DNA from: an uncultured Roseateles sp.
GTDB lineage: Bacteria > Pseudomonadota > Gammaproteobacteria > Burkholderiales > Burkholderiaceae_C
Reading direction: 5' to 3'
Assembly: GCF_963422335.1 (NCBI RefSeq)
Contig: NZ_OY729424.1
Span: 682,001-746,000 of the forward strand
Length of the DNA: 64,000 nucleotides
Part shown: in pieces, positions 1-10,010 of the stretch
How the letters are laid out: each line of letters opens with the position of its first letter
Numbering within the stretch: the stretch's first letter is position 1
The notes under the pieces: model-generated
The model's database searches: none
What the model was told of the DNA's origin: nothing
What the model saw: the letters and a program-made list of their open reading frames with translations, nothing else
Position numbers and translations under genes: made by a program

Positions 1-43
1 CGGCCAGCAAGGAGGCCAGGGCAATCACTATCAACTCGGTCAT
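1..43 (-). CDS. Partial CDS: N-terminus of a probable membrane protein cut by the window edge
   Basis: Reading leftwards from an ATG at 43, the only 14 visible residues are MTELIVIALASLLA, a strongly hydrophobic start typical of a polytopic membrane protein or a signal anchor. A TauE/SafE sulfite exporter would fit the sulfur context, but this is a guess from a few residues. It lies beyond the terminator-like hairpin at 100-118, so it is probably a separate transcription unit from the cys operon. No convincing ribosome binding site is visible. Confidence 0.4.
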   Translation of the reverse strand, partial: MTELIVIALASLLA

Positions 44-99
44 GGGCGGGCGCGGGGGTTGTGGGCAGGGAGCTGCCGCAGCGGACCCCAAAAAACAAA

Positions 100-118
100 G
101 GGCGCCAAAATGGCGCCC
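100..118 (-). terminator. Rho-independent terminator-like hairpin downstream of the cys operon
   Basis: GGGCGCCA and TGGCGCCC form a perfect 8-bp stem with a 3-nt loop. Read on the minus strand the stem is followed by TTTGTTTTTT, the usual intrinsic terminator layout. It sits about 200 nt past the cysB stop and before the leftmost gene, so it would end leftward transcripts of cysTWAB. Confidence 0.75.
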
Positions 119-315
119 CGGAATTGTGACACCCCCGAGGCGCCACCTTGTTTTGTTATTCGATCTGCTTTATTTGTCTCCTCGAACCCACCCCCGTAGC
201 TGCTGGTCGAACCAAGCACTGCAGCGGTGCACGCACTCTAGTTGGGCGCGCATTCTGGTGCACTTGGGGTTTTCCAGCCCGGGCTAGTACCGAGGAGCTT
301 CGGTTGAGTTAGCGA
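119..315. other. Intergenic spacer between the terminator hairpin and cysB, nothing recognised
   Basis: About 200 bases downstream of cysB. It contains a short AGCCCGGGCT palindrome near 278-287 and no ORF with a believable start. The nominal plus-strand ORF from 42 reads through the terminator hairpin and has no recognisable protein features. I see no RNA gene. Confidence 0.4.
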
Positions 316-1245
316 TCACTCTGGCTCCACGGCTTCTCGCACGTGGGATTCAGTCAGCGCCGGCACACACTCCTGCAGGAAGCGATACGCAAAACCACGC
401 AAGAAGTGGCCGCGCCGCACCGCAATCAGGGTGGTATTCGGCTCAAAGATGTGTTGTGCAGGCAACAGAACCAGGCCTTGATCGCGTTGCGCCTCGAAAG
501 CCATTGACGCGACGATGCCCACGCCCAGGCCGACGCCGACATAGGTCTTGATCACGTCGGCGTCCAGTGCCGACATCACGATGTCGGGCGTCAGTCCGGC
601 CTTGGCAAAGGTCGCATCGATGCGGGCCCGGCCGGTATAGCCCTCGTGGTAGGTGATCAGCGGATGCTCGGCCAGTTCTTCCACCGTCAACGGTTCGTGG
701 CGGTTGACCGCCAGCGCATGGCCCTCGGGCACGACCACGGCGTGGTGCCAGCCGTAATACGGGAAGGTGACCAGGTGCTCGATCTCGTCCAGCGCCTCGG
801 TGGCGATGCCGATGTCCGCCTCGCCCGACTGCAAGAGCGCAACGATCTCCGCCGGGCTGGCCTGGTGCAGCACCAGGTGCACGCGCGGGTACGCTGCCTT
901 GAAGCGCCTCACCACCTGGGGCAGCGCGTAGCGCGCCTGCGTGTGCGTGGTGGCAATGGTCAGCTGGCCCTGCTCGCTGTTGGAGAACTGCTCGGCCAGG
1001 CGCTTGATGTTCTTGGCGTCCAGCAGCATCCGTTCGACGATCTGCAGCAGTTCCTTGCCCGGCTCGGTCAGGCCCAAGAGGCGCTTGCCGCGGCGCACGA
1101 ACAGCTCGATGCCCAGCTCGTCTTCCAGATCCTTGATGTGCTTGCTGACGCCCGACTGCGAGGTGTACAGCGCGTTGGCGACCTCGGTCAGGTTGAAGTT
1201 GCGCTGCACCGACTCGCGGATGATGCGCAGTTGCTGGAAATTCAT
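316..1245 (-). CDS. cysB: CysB-type LysR transcriptional regulator
   Basis: A 309-residue LysR-type regulator. The N-terminal winged helix-turn-helix spans about residues 1-60, with the recognition region around T20-L40 (SQSGVSKHIKDLE), followed by a periplasmic-binding-like effector domain. The CysB/Cbl subfamily is recognisable from the MNFQQLRIIRES start and the TTHTQARYALP segment near residue 100. In this family the protein activates sulfate and sulfonate genes under sulfur limitation, sensing N-acetylserine, O-acetylserine or sulfate-related ligands. Its ATG overlaps the cysA stop by one base (TGATG), so it is the last gene of cysTWAB and is probably translationally coupled. The Cbl paralogue is the main alternative; the linkage favours CysB. 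Confidence 0.93.
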   Translation of the reverse strand: MNFQQLRIIRESVQRNFNLTEVANALYTSQSGVSKHIKDLEDELGIELFVRRGKRLLGLTEPGKELLQIVERMLLDAKNIKRLAEQFSNSEQGQLTIATTHTQARYALPQVVRRFKAAYPRVHLVLHQASPAEIVALLQSGEADIGIATEALDEIEHLVTFPYYGWHHAVVVPEGHALAVNRHEPLTVEELAEHPLITYHEGYTGRARIDATFAKAGLTPDIVMSALDADVIKTYVGVGLGVGIVASMAFEAQRDQGLVLLPAQHIFEPNTTLIAVRRGHFLRGFAYRFLQECVPALTESHVREAVEPE

Positions 1246-2324
1246 CAGGCGGCTTTCTGTAGATTCGTGTCTGGCGCGGCGAACAGGCTCAGGCGCGAGG
1301 GCTGCAGCCAGACATGCTGGGCGAACTGCAGATTCAGCGCCTGCGCGCGTTCGCGGCTCAGCTCGGCCTCCAAGTGCTGGTCATTCGGGCCCAGCAGCTC
1401 GACGCGGGCGCTGGCGCCGAAGCTCAGCACGCGCACCACGCGGGCGGCGATCGCATGCTCGGTGGCCACCAGGCTGATGTCCAGCTCGTGCGGGCGGGCG
1501 TAGGCCAGCATCTGCGCCCCGGGGGTCAGATCTGAAGCACCGTGGACGATGCGATGCTCGCCGACATGGAGCAGGCCGCCATCGGCCCTGCCCTCGAAAC
1601 GGTTCACCGCGCCAAGGAAGCCATAGACAAAGGGCGTGGCCGGGTGCTCGTAGACCTCGTTGGGTGTGCCGACCTGCTCGACCTGGCCATGGTCCATCAG
1701 CACGACGCGGTCGGCCACTTCCAGCGCCTCTTCCTGGTCGTGGGTGACGAAGAGGCTGGTGATGTGCAGCTCGTCATGCAGGCGGCGCAGCCAGCGGCGC
1801 AGCTCCTTGCGCACCTTGGCATCCAGCGCACCGAAGGGCTCGTCCAGCAGCAGCACGCGGGGCTCGACGGCCAGTGCGCGGGCCAGCGCGATGCGCTGGC
1901 GCTGACCACCGGACAGCTGCGAGGGGAAGCGGTCGGCCAGCCAGTCCAGCTGCACCAGCTGCAGCAGCTCGTGCACCTTACCCTTGATCACCGCGTCGCT
2001 GGGCCGTTGCGCGCGGGGCTTGACGCGCAGGCCGAAGGCGACGTTGTCGAACACCGTCATGTGGCGGAACAGCGCGTAGTGCTGGAACACAAAGCCGACC
2101 TGGCGCTCGCGCACATGGGTGTCGGAAGCGTCTTCGCCATCGAGCAGCACCTGGCCGCGATCGGCCGTCTCCAGGCCGGCGATGATGCGCAGCAAGGTCG
2201 TCTTGCCGCAGCCCGAGGGGCCCAGCAGCGCAACCAGCTCGCCGCTGGGGAAGTCCAGGCTGACGTCGCCCAGGGCGACGAAGTTGCCGAAGGACTTGTG
2301 GATGTTCTTGACCTGGATGCTCAT
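1245..2324 (-). CDS. cysA: Sulfate/thiosulfate ABC transporter ATP-binding protein CysA
   Basis: ATPase of the sulfate/thiosulfate importer, 359 residues. Walker A is GPSGCGKTT at about residues 35-43. The ABC signature LSGGQRQRIALARAL and Walker B LLLDEPFGALD follow, then the H-loop THDQEEAL. The C-terminal third is the regulatory TOBE-like extension of CysA. The start is the ATG at 2324, which shares ATGA with the end of cysW. The same frame stays open upstream to 3122, but that part is only the shadow of cysW. CysA works with CysT and CysW at the inner membrane. No sulfate-binding protein gene is adjacent. Confidence 0.95.
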   Translation of the reverse strand: MSIQVKNIHKSFGNFVALGDVSLDFPSGELVALLGPSGCGKTTLLRIIAGLETADRGQVLLDGEDASDTHVRERQVGFVFQHYALFRHMTVFDNVAFGLRVKPRAQRPSDAVIKGKVHELLQLVQLDWLADRFPSQLSGGQRQRIALARALAVEPRVLLLDEPFGALDAKVRKELRRWLRRLHDELHITSLFVTHDQEEALEVADRVVLMDHGQVEQVGTPNEVYEHPATPFVYGFLGAVNRFEGRADGGLLHVGEHRIVHGASDLTPGAQMLAYARPHELDISLVATEHAIAARVVRVLSFGASARVELLGPNDQHLEAELSRERAQALNLQFAQHVWLQPSRLSLFAAPDTNLQKAA

Positions 2325-3223
2325 GCTTGCTCTTCCTTCACCGCCGAATGGGCTCGCCACTCGACAAATTGCTTCAACACCAGAGTGACCAGGGCCAGGA
2401 TGGCCAGCAGTGACGCCACCGCGAACGCGGCCGCGAACTGGTATTCGTTGTAGAGAATCTCGACGTGCAGCGGCAGCGTGTTGGTCATGCCGCGGATATG
2501 GCCCGACACCACCGACACGGCGCCAAACTCGCCCATCGCGCGGGCATTGCACAGGATCACGCCGTACAGCAGGCCCCACTTCACGTTCGGCAGGGTGACA
2601 TGCCAGAAGGTCTGCCAGCCCGAGGCGCCGAGCACCGTGGCGGCCTCCTCCTCGTCGCGGCCCTGGGCCTCCATCAGCGGAATCAGCTCGCGGGCGACGA
2701 AGGGGAAGGTCACGAATACCGTCGCCAGCACGATTCCCGGCACGGCGAAGATGATCTTCAGGTCGTGCTCCTGCAGCCAGGGGCCTATCCAGCCCTGGGC
2801 GCCAAACATCAGCACATAGATCAGGCCGGCCACCACCGGCGAGACCGAGAACGGCAGGTCGATCAGCGTGATCAGCAAATGCTTGCCGCGGAAGTCGAAC
2901 TTGGTGATGGCCCAGGCCGCCGACACGCCGAACACCAGGTTCAGCGGCACCGAGATCAGCGCAGCGGCCAGGGTTAGCTGGATGGCCGACAGGGCGTCCG
3001 GCTCGACCAGGGCCGCGATATAGGTGCCAAAGCCCTTGCGCAGCGCCTCGCTGAACACCGCCACCAGCGGCATCAGCAGGAACAGCGCGAAAAAGCTCAG
3101 GGAGACGGCCAAGATCGTCCACTTGACCCAGGGCGCTTCGCGCGTCGCCGGGTTGGACTCGTAGCGCTGCGCGCCCCGCCTCAACGCCGGGATGCCCAAT
3201 GCTGCTGCCGCCGCGCCCGCCAT
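2321..3223 (-). CDS. cysW: Sulfate ABC transporter permease CysW
   Basis: Inner-membrane permease of 300 residues with about six hydrophobic segments, the first near residues 35-55. The cytoplasmic coupling (EAA) loop reads EEEAATVLGASGWQTFWHV. Overlaps with both neighbours (TAATG with cysT, ATGA with cysA) indicate one translationally coupled operon. Family knowledge: CysW pairs with CysT to form the sulfate/thiosulfate channel. Size and order (T-W-A) are canonical. Confidence 0.94.
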   Translation of the reverse strand: MAGAAAAALGIPALRRGAQRYESNPATREAPWVKWTILAVSLSFFALFLLMPLVAVFSEALRKGFGTYIAALVEPDALSAIQLTLAAALISVPLNLVFGVSAAWAITKFDFRGKHLLITLIDLPFSVSPVVAGLIYVLMFGAQGWIGPWLQEHDLKIIFAVPGIVLATVFVTFPFVARELIPLMEAQGRDEEEAATVLGASGWQTFWHVTLPNVKWGLLYGVILCNARAMGEFGAVSVVSGHIRGMTNTLPLHVEILYNEYQFAAAFAVASLLAILALVTLVLKQFVEWRAHSAVKEEQA

Positions 3224-4125
3224 TACCTGACCCTCCCGGCGCCGTTCAGGCGCGAACTCCAGGCCTGCAGCCCGTTGATGACGAACAGCAGCACGAAGGA
3301 GAACACCAGCATCACCGAGGCGATGGCCGTGGCGCCCTGGTAGTCGTATTGCTCCAGCTTGGTGATGATCATCAGCGGCGTGATCTCGGACACCATGGGC
3401 AGATTGCCGGCAATGAAGATCACCGAGCCGTACTCGCCGACGGCGCGGGCAAAGGCCAGCGCAAAGCCGGTCAAGAGCGCCGGCGTCAAGGTCGGCAGGA
3501 TCACGTAGCGGAAGGTCTGCCAGCGCCGGGCGCCCAGCGAGGCGGCGGCCTCTTCCAGCTCGGTTTCCAGGTCTTCCAGCACCGGCTGGACCGAGCGCAC
3601 GACGAAGGGCAGACCGATGAAGGTCAGCGCGACCAGGATGCCCAGCGGCGTGAACGCCACCTTGATGCCCTGCGGCTCCAGCAGACTGCCCAGCCAGCCG
3701 TTGCGGGCGTAAAGCGCCGTCAGCGCGATGCCGGCCACGGCCGTGGGCAGGGCGAAGGGCAGATCGATCAGCGCATCGACCAGCTTCTTGCCCGGGAACT
3801 CATAGCGCACCAGCGACCAGGCCAGCATCAGCCCGAACACCGCGTTGATCGAAGCAGCCAGCAGCGAGGCACCAAAACTCAGCTTGTACGAAGCCACGAC
3901 GCGCGGCGCGGTGACCACATCCCAGAAATGATCCCAACCCATGCCGGCGGTTTTCAGGAACACGGCGCTCAAGGGAATCAGCACCAAGAGCGACAGATAG
4001 ACCAGGGTGTAGCCCATGGTCAGGCCGAAACCGGGCAGCACGTGCCGCGGCTTGCGGCGCTCACCGGCGGGCAGGCTGGCGCCCGCGGGGGCAAAACCAT
4101 TCAATGATGCTGCGTTGCTGCTCAT
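3223..4125 (-). CDS. cysT: Sulfate ABC transporter permease CysT (CysU)
   Basis: First gene of the sulfate import operon. A 300-residue permease with a hydrophobic segment from about residue 33 (GFGLTMGYTLVYLSLL) and an EAA loop reading LEEAAASLGARRWQTFRYV. The Gly-rich TAVAGIALTAL and LPFALPTAV stretches are typical of CysT. It ends in TAATG with cysW. Unlike many cys operons, no cysP or sbp precedes it: upstream there is only a roughly 190-bp spacer and a small unrelated gene, so the binding protein must come from elsewhere in the genome. Confidence 0.94.
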   Translation of the reverse strand: MSSNAASLNGFAPAGASLPAGERRKPRHVLPGFGLTMGYTLVYLSLLVLIPLSAVFLKTAGMGWDHFWDVVTAPRVVASYKLSFGASLLAASINAVFGLMLAWSLVRYEFPGKKLVDALIDLPFALPTAVAGIALTALYARNGWLGSLLEPQGIKVAFTPLGILVALTFIGLPFVVRSVQPVLEDLETELEEAAASLGARRWQTFRYVILPTLTPALLTGFALAFARAVGEYGSVIFIAGNLPMVSEITPLMIITKLEQYDYQGATAIASVMLVFSFVLLFVINGLQAWSSRLNGAGRVR

Positions 4126-4265
4126 GCTCCGGGGCCGGCCATCAGGCCAAAAGGATCAGGAGGCGGAGCTTAGGCGGCAGTCTTTAGATCAGGAACAACA
4201 GATTTCGTATTTCCTTATCCGTGAATTAGATATATGGAATTCTGCGAAGCCAGGCCGGAAATGAA
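4126..4265 (-). promoter_or_regulatory. Candidate CysB-responsive promoter region of cysTWAB
   Basis: This AT-rich spacer upstream of cysT includes, on the minus strand, GGATAAGGAAATACGAAATC (about 4188-4207). Related words occur upstream of the two Met-type sulfur operons: GATAGGTAACAAACAA near 11373-11388, and TTAGGTAATAACCCGAA near 24905-24921. The similarity is by eye only. The position before a CysB-controlled operon and its AT-richness in a GC-rich genome make it a candidate promoter/operator. I cannot assign -35 and -10 boxes with confidence. Confidence 0.4.
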
Positions 4266-4289
4266 ACAGGCCCACCGAAGTGGGCCTGT
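4266..4289 (-). terminator. Intrinsic terminator-like hairpin after the 52-aa gene
   Basis: ACAGGCCCAC (4266-4275) pairs exactly with GTGGGCCTGT (4280-4289) around a CGAA loop. On the minus strand it is followed by TTTCATTT. It lies 27 nt after the stop of the small gene at 4316-4474 and before the cysT promoter region, so it should insulate the two units. Confidence 0.75.
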
Positions 4290-4315
4290 GTTTGAGGCTG
4301 GGGGAGCCGTTTTTA

Positions 4316-4474
4316 TCAGCGCTTGCGGTCCATGCGGATGGCGCGGGCGACGCTGCGTTGGTCGCCGTTGATCTTGCCGCTGTCGAAGGGCTCGTATTTG
4401 CGGCCCTTCTCCAGTGTCCACTCCGCCGGTTGGCGCTTGGCGGGAACTTGATGCGTGTGCGGTGCGAGATTCAT
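4316..4474 (-). CDS. Small basic hypothetical protein, 52 aa
   Basis: A short ORF starting at the ATG at 4474 encodes a hydrophilic, Lys/Arg-rich protein. It begins MNLAPHTHQVPAKRQPAEWT and ends ARAIRMDRKR, with no transmembrane segment. Support for it being real: it ends just before a strong hairpin terminator on the same strand, it fills an otherwise unexplained gap, and its codon use resembles the neighbours. The Shine-Dalgarno (AAGGC, about 10 nt upstream) is weak. I do not recognise the family. It is not obviously linked to sulfate transport. Confidence 0.55.
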   Translation of the reverse strand: MNLAPHTHQVPAKRQPAEWTLEKGRKYEPFDSGKINGDQRSVARAIRMDRKR

Positions 4475-4638
4475 GATGACTTTTTGCCTTCTTGACCGGT
4501 CCCCGGCTGCTGCCGCTTCGGACCTACCGTGGCAAAACGTCGCTCAAGAAACAGTGGTTGACACAGGGATGCAAGTTTTTGTGTCTGACTTGCGGGTTTG
4601 TGCACTTTGCGCACTTTGTCACGAACCGCAGCGCCGGC
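4475..4638. other. Spacer between the small gene and the TonB receptor gene
   Basis: About 160 bases. The stretch 4602-4618 holds a tandem direct repeat, GCACTTTG twice at 9-bp spacing. The region probably contains the promoter of the 52-aa gene and the 3' end of the TonB-receptor transcript. No terminator is obvious. Confidence 0.35.
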
Positions 4639-6876
<2,238 letters not shown>

Positions 6877-6884
6877 GGTCATCC

Positions 6885-7673
6885 TCAGAATGCAGGGATC
6901 AGGGAGCCGTCGAGCGTGCTCTCAACCAGCTTTTTCACCTCGGGCGACTGGAAGGCGCGCACCAGCTTGGGCACCCAGGGCTTGTCCTTGTCTTCGGTGC
7001 GCACGGCGATCAGATTCGCGTAGGGGCCCTTGGCGTCCTCGATGGCGATGGCGTCGCGTGTCGGCACCAGCCCGGCCTGCACCGCGTAGTTGGTGTTGAT
7101 CGCCGAGGCGTCCAGGTCATCCAGGGTGCGTGGCAGCTGGGCCGCCTCGACCGGAATGATCTGCAGGCCGCGCGGGTTGTCGATGATGTCGCTCAGCGAG
7201 GCCGAGATGCCGGCCGTGGGCTTGAGCTTGATCAGGCCGGCCTTCTGCAGCAGGTTCAGCGCCCGGCCGCTGTTCGACGGGTCGTTCTGTATGCCCACCT
7301 TGGCGCCCTTGGGCAGATCGTTCAGCGATTTGTACTTCTTCGAGTAGTAGCCCAGCGGGGCCGTCACCGTGTAGCCGACGCCGCTGATCTTGTAGCCGCG
7401 TGCCTGGATCTGCGAGTTCAGAAAGGGCAGATGCTGGTAGCTATTGGCCTGCACATCGCCGGCATCGAGCGCCGCATTGGGCTGGATGTAGTCGGCGAAC
7501 TCGACGATCTGCAGCTTCAGGCCCTCTCGCTCGGCGACCTTCTTGGCCACTTCGGCGATCTGCGCATGGGGGCCGTTGGTGACGGCTATTCTGATGGTGT
7601 CCTGGGCAAGGGCCGGGGCGCTCAGGGCGAGGCTGGCCAGGCCGGCCAGCAGCAGGCGTTGGATGATTGTCAT
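6885..7673 (-). CDS. MetQ/NlpA-family substrate-binding protein (second copy of the operon)
   Basis: 262 residues with a Sec signal peptide ending near ALAQD. No lipobox cysteine is present, so it is probably a soluble periplasmic protein rather than a lipoprotein. NlpA-family hallmarks are the EFADYIQPNAALDAGDVQAN segment and NYAVQAG near residue 200. It follows another MetQ-like gene by ten bases. The two are clearly paralogous in layout but differ in ligand-pocket residues, suggesting two ligands share one MetNI core. The substrate may be methionine, methionine sulfoxide or another organosulfur compound; unproven. Confidence 0.85.
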   Translation of the reverse strand: MTIIQRLLLAGLASLALSAPALAQDTIRIAVTNGPHAQIAEVAKKVAEREGLKLQIVEFADYIQPNAALDAGDVQANSYQHLPFLNSQIQARGYKISGVGYTVTAPLGYYSKKYKSLNDLPKGAKVGIQNDPSNSGRALNLLQKAGLIKLKPTAGISASLSDIIDNPRGLQIIPVEAAQLPRTLDDLDASAINTNYAVQAGLVPTRDAIAIEDAKGPYANLIAVRTEDKDKPWVPKLVRAFQSPEVKKLVESTLDGSLIPAF

Positions 7674-7683
7674 GGTGGTTTAC

Positions 7684-8493
7684 TTACTTCAGGGCTTGTT
7701 GGTAGTCGGTCTTGACGAAGCCGGCGAAGCGGGTCTCGGTCACGGCCAGGAATTCGCGCGAGCGGTAGGCATCGGCGATGTCCTTGACCCAGGGCTTGTC
7801 CTTGTCTTCGGTGCGCACGGCCACCAGGTTCTGGTAGGTCGGGCCGGTCTTCTCCAGCGCCAGCGCCTCGGTCAGCTTGAGGCCGGAGGCGAGCGCGAAA
7901 TTGCCGTTGACGAAGGAGTAGTCGGTGTCGTCCAGCGAGCGCGGCAGCTGGGCGGCCTCCAAGGCAATCAGCTTGATCTTCTTCAGGTTCTGCGCCACGT
8001 CCTTGTCGGAGGCGCGTATCGGGTCATAGCCATCGCGCAGCTTGACCCAGCCGATCTGCTCCAGCACCACCAGCGCGCGGGCGGCATTGGTCGGGTCATT
8101 GGGCAGGGCCACCACATCGCCCTCCTTCACCTCGGCCAGGCTTTTGTGCTTCTTGCTGTAGATCGCGATCGGTGCGGTGGGCACCTTCAGCAGCTCGCTC
8201 AGCGCCAGCTTGTTGTCGGTCGCGAACTTGGTCAGGTAGACGATGTGCTGGAAGGCGTTCGCGTCGAGCGCGCCTTGCGCCAGCGCATGGTTGGGCTGGA
8301 TGTAGTCGTTGAACTCGACCACCTTGACCCGGTAGCCCTTCTTCTCGAGGATGGGCTTGATGCCCCATTTGATCTGGTCGGCATAGGGGCCGGCGGTGGC
8401 ACCGATGACCAGTTCCTTCTTGTCCTGGGCCTGGGCCAGACCAGCCGCCAGTACGACGGCAGACAACAACAACGAGCGACGCAGCAACTTCAT
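7684..8493 (-). CDS. metQ: MetQ/NlpA-family substrate-binding protein (first copy of the operon)
   Basis: A 269-residue periplasmic binding protein. The ATG at 8493 is chosen because AAGGA lies eight bases upstream and the signal peptide MKLLRRSLLLSAVVLAAGLA starts there; the frame extends further but without such features. The family segment EFNDYIQPNHALAQGALDAN is present and there is no lipobox Cys. It sits 19 bases after metI, in the usual N-I-Q order, and belongs to the SfnB-type operon. Confidence 0.87.
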   Translation of the reverse strand: MKLLRRSLLLSAVVLAAGLAQAQDKKELVIGATAGPYADQIKWGIKPILEKKGYRVKVVEFNDYIQPNHALAQGALDANAFQHIVYLTKFATDNKLALSELLKVPTAPIAIYSKKHKSLAEVKEGDVVALPNDPTNAARALVVLEQIGWVKLRDGYDPIRASDKDVAQNLKKIKLIALEAAQLPRSLDDTDYSFVNGNFALASGLKLTEALALEKTGPTYQNLVAVRTEDKDKPWVKDIADAYRSREFLAVTETRFAGFVKTDYQQALK

Positions 8494-8512
8494 CAGAGTA
8501 TTCCTTGGTTGA

Positions 8513-9175
8513 TCAACGTTTGTCCAGGCGGCGCGCCAGCGCATTGCCCGTGAATTGAATGCCTTGCACCAGCACGATCAGCACCACCACGGTGAGCACC
8601 ATCACATCGGTCTGGAAGCGGTAATAGCCATAGCGGATGGCCAGGTCGCCGATGCCGCCGCCGCCCACCACACCGGCCACGGCCGAGTACGACAGGAAGC
8701 TGATGGCCAGCACCGTCAGCGCCAGCACCAGGCCGGCGCGGGCTTCCAGCACCAGCACGCGCCAGACGATCTGCAGCTCGCTGGCGCCCATTGCATGGGC
8801 GGCCTCGATCACGCCGCGCGGCACGTCGCGCAGGTTCTGCTCGACCAGGCGGGCGAAGTAGGGAATGGCCGCGAACGACAGCGGCACGGCCGCCGCGATC
8901 GGGCCTATCGAGGTGCCCGCAATCGCCCGCGTGAACGGCACCAGGGCCACCAGCAGGATGATGAAGGGGAAGGAGCGCACCGTGTTGACGAACCAGCTCA
9001 AGACCTGGAACAGCAGCGGCCGCTGCAGCGACTGGCCCGGGCTGAGCAGGAACAGCAGCACGCCCAGCGGGCCGCCCAGCAGCACCGCGGCGCTCAAACC
9101 TATGGCCAGCATCAGCAGGCTCTGGCCAATGGCCACCCACAGCTCGGGCAGGATGGCGGCAATGTTCTCAGGCAT
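8513..9175 (-). CDS. metI: D-methionine-type ABC transporter permease MetI
   Basis: 220 residues, about five transmembrane segments. The MetI signatures EAAHAMGASELQIVWRVLVLE (coupling loop) and VVGGGGIGDLAIRYGY near the C-terminus are clear. The start at 9175 (MPENIAAILPELW) overlaps the end of metN by eight bases, showing coupling. It forms the channel with MetN. It has a close paralogue at 26065-26727 in the second met operon. Confidence 0.92.
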   Translation of the reverse strand: MPENIAAILPELWVAIGQSLLMLAIGLSAAVLLGGPLGVLLFLLSPGQSLQRPLLFQVLSWFVNTVRSFPFIILLVALVPFTRAIAGTSIGPIAAAVPLSFAAIPYFARLVEQNLRDVPRGVIEAAHAMGASELQIVWRVLVLEARAGLVLALTVLAISFLSYSAVAGVVGGGGIGDLAIRYGYYRFQTDVMVLTVVVLIVLVQGIQFTGNALARRLDKR

Positions 9176-10004
9176 AGGCCGCCTCCAGCACTTCCTGGTC
9201 CAGCGCATCGCTGGCCGTCAGCTTGGCCAACGCACGGCCCAGCACCGTCCTGCGCACGACCTGGCCCTCGGCAGCGCCGGGGTTGACGGCGAACTGCTCG
9301 GCCACGCGGCCATCCTCCAGCACCGCGACCTGGCGGCACAGGCGCCGCACCACCGACAGCTCGTGGGTGACGATGACGATGGTCACGCCCAGGCGCTGGT
9401 TGATCTCGCGCAGGATGTCCAGCACCGAGCTGGTGGTCTCGGCGTCCAGCGCCGAGGTCGGTTCGTCGCACAGCAGCACCTTGGGGTTGGAGGCCAGCGC
9501 GCGGGCAATCGCCACGCGCTGCTTCTGCCCGCCCGACAACTGGGCCGGGTGACTGTGGATCTTGTCGCTCAGGCCCACCAGCGCCAGGCATTCGCGCACC
9601 CGTGCATCGACCTCGGCCCGGCCGTGACCCTTGTGGATGCGCAGCGGGAAGGCGACGTTGTCGAACACGCTGGCGTTCTGCAGCAGATTGAACTGCTGGA
9701 AGATCATGCCCATCGATTGCCGCGCCTCGCGCAGCGCGGGCTTGGCCAGCGCGGTGATGTCGCGGCCGGCCACCCAGATGCAGCCGCTGTCGGGCTGCTC
9801 CAGCCGGTTGATCAGGCGCAGCAGGGTGGACTTGCCGGCGCCGCTCTTGCCGACCAGGCCGAAGATGTCGCCCTCGCGTATCTGCAGCGAGACAGCCTTG
9901 ACCGCGTCGAAGCGGTCGCCGCCGGGCAGGGCGAACGATTTGCTGACCGATTCGATGCGTATCAGTGGTGGCGGATTGGGGTCCAGGGGGGTGACGTTGC
10001 TCAT
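9168..10004 (-). CDS. metN: ABC transporter ATP-binding protein MetN, form lacking a full NIL domain
   Basis: 278 residues: Walker A GKSGAGKST, signature LSGGQKQRVAIARAL, Walker B VLLCDEPTSALD and H-loop THELSVV. MetN of E. coli is about 343 residues and carries a C-terminal ACT-like NIL domain that binds methionine and inhibits transport. Here only about 40 residues follow the ATPase core (from EDGRVAEQ), ending VLEAAYA, so the regulatory domain is absent or vestigial. The metN at 25004-26068 keeps it. This importer may therefore escape trans-inhibition by methionine, as expected if it carries another sulfur source. Confidence 0.9.
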   Translation of the reverse strand: MSNVTPLDPNPPPLIRIESVSKSFALPGGDRFDAVKAVSLQIREGDIFGLVGKSGAGKSTLLRLINRLEQPDSGCIWVAGRDITALAKPALREARQSMGMIFQQFNLLQNASVFDNVAFPLRIHKGHGRAEVDARVRECLALVGLSDKIHSHPAQLSGGQKQRVAIARALASNPKVLLCDEPTSALDAETTSSVLDILREINQRLGVTIVIVTHELSVVRRLCRQVAVLEDGRVAEQFAVNPGAAEGQVVRRTVLGRALAKLTASDALDQEVLEAAYA

Positions 10005-10010
10005 CGGGCT

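Noticed and set aside
1245..3122. Apparent 625-residue fusion of an upstream region with CysA
   Set aside because: The upstream part is out of frame with the true cysW and has no recognisable protein; CysA starts at 2324 with an ATGA overlap.
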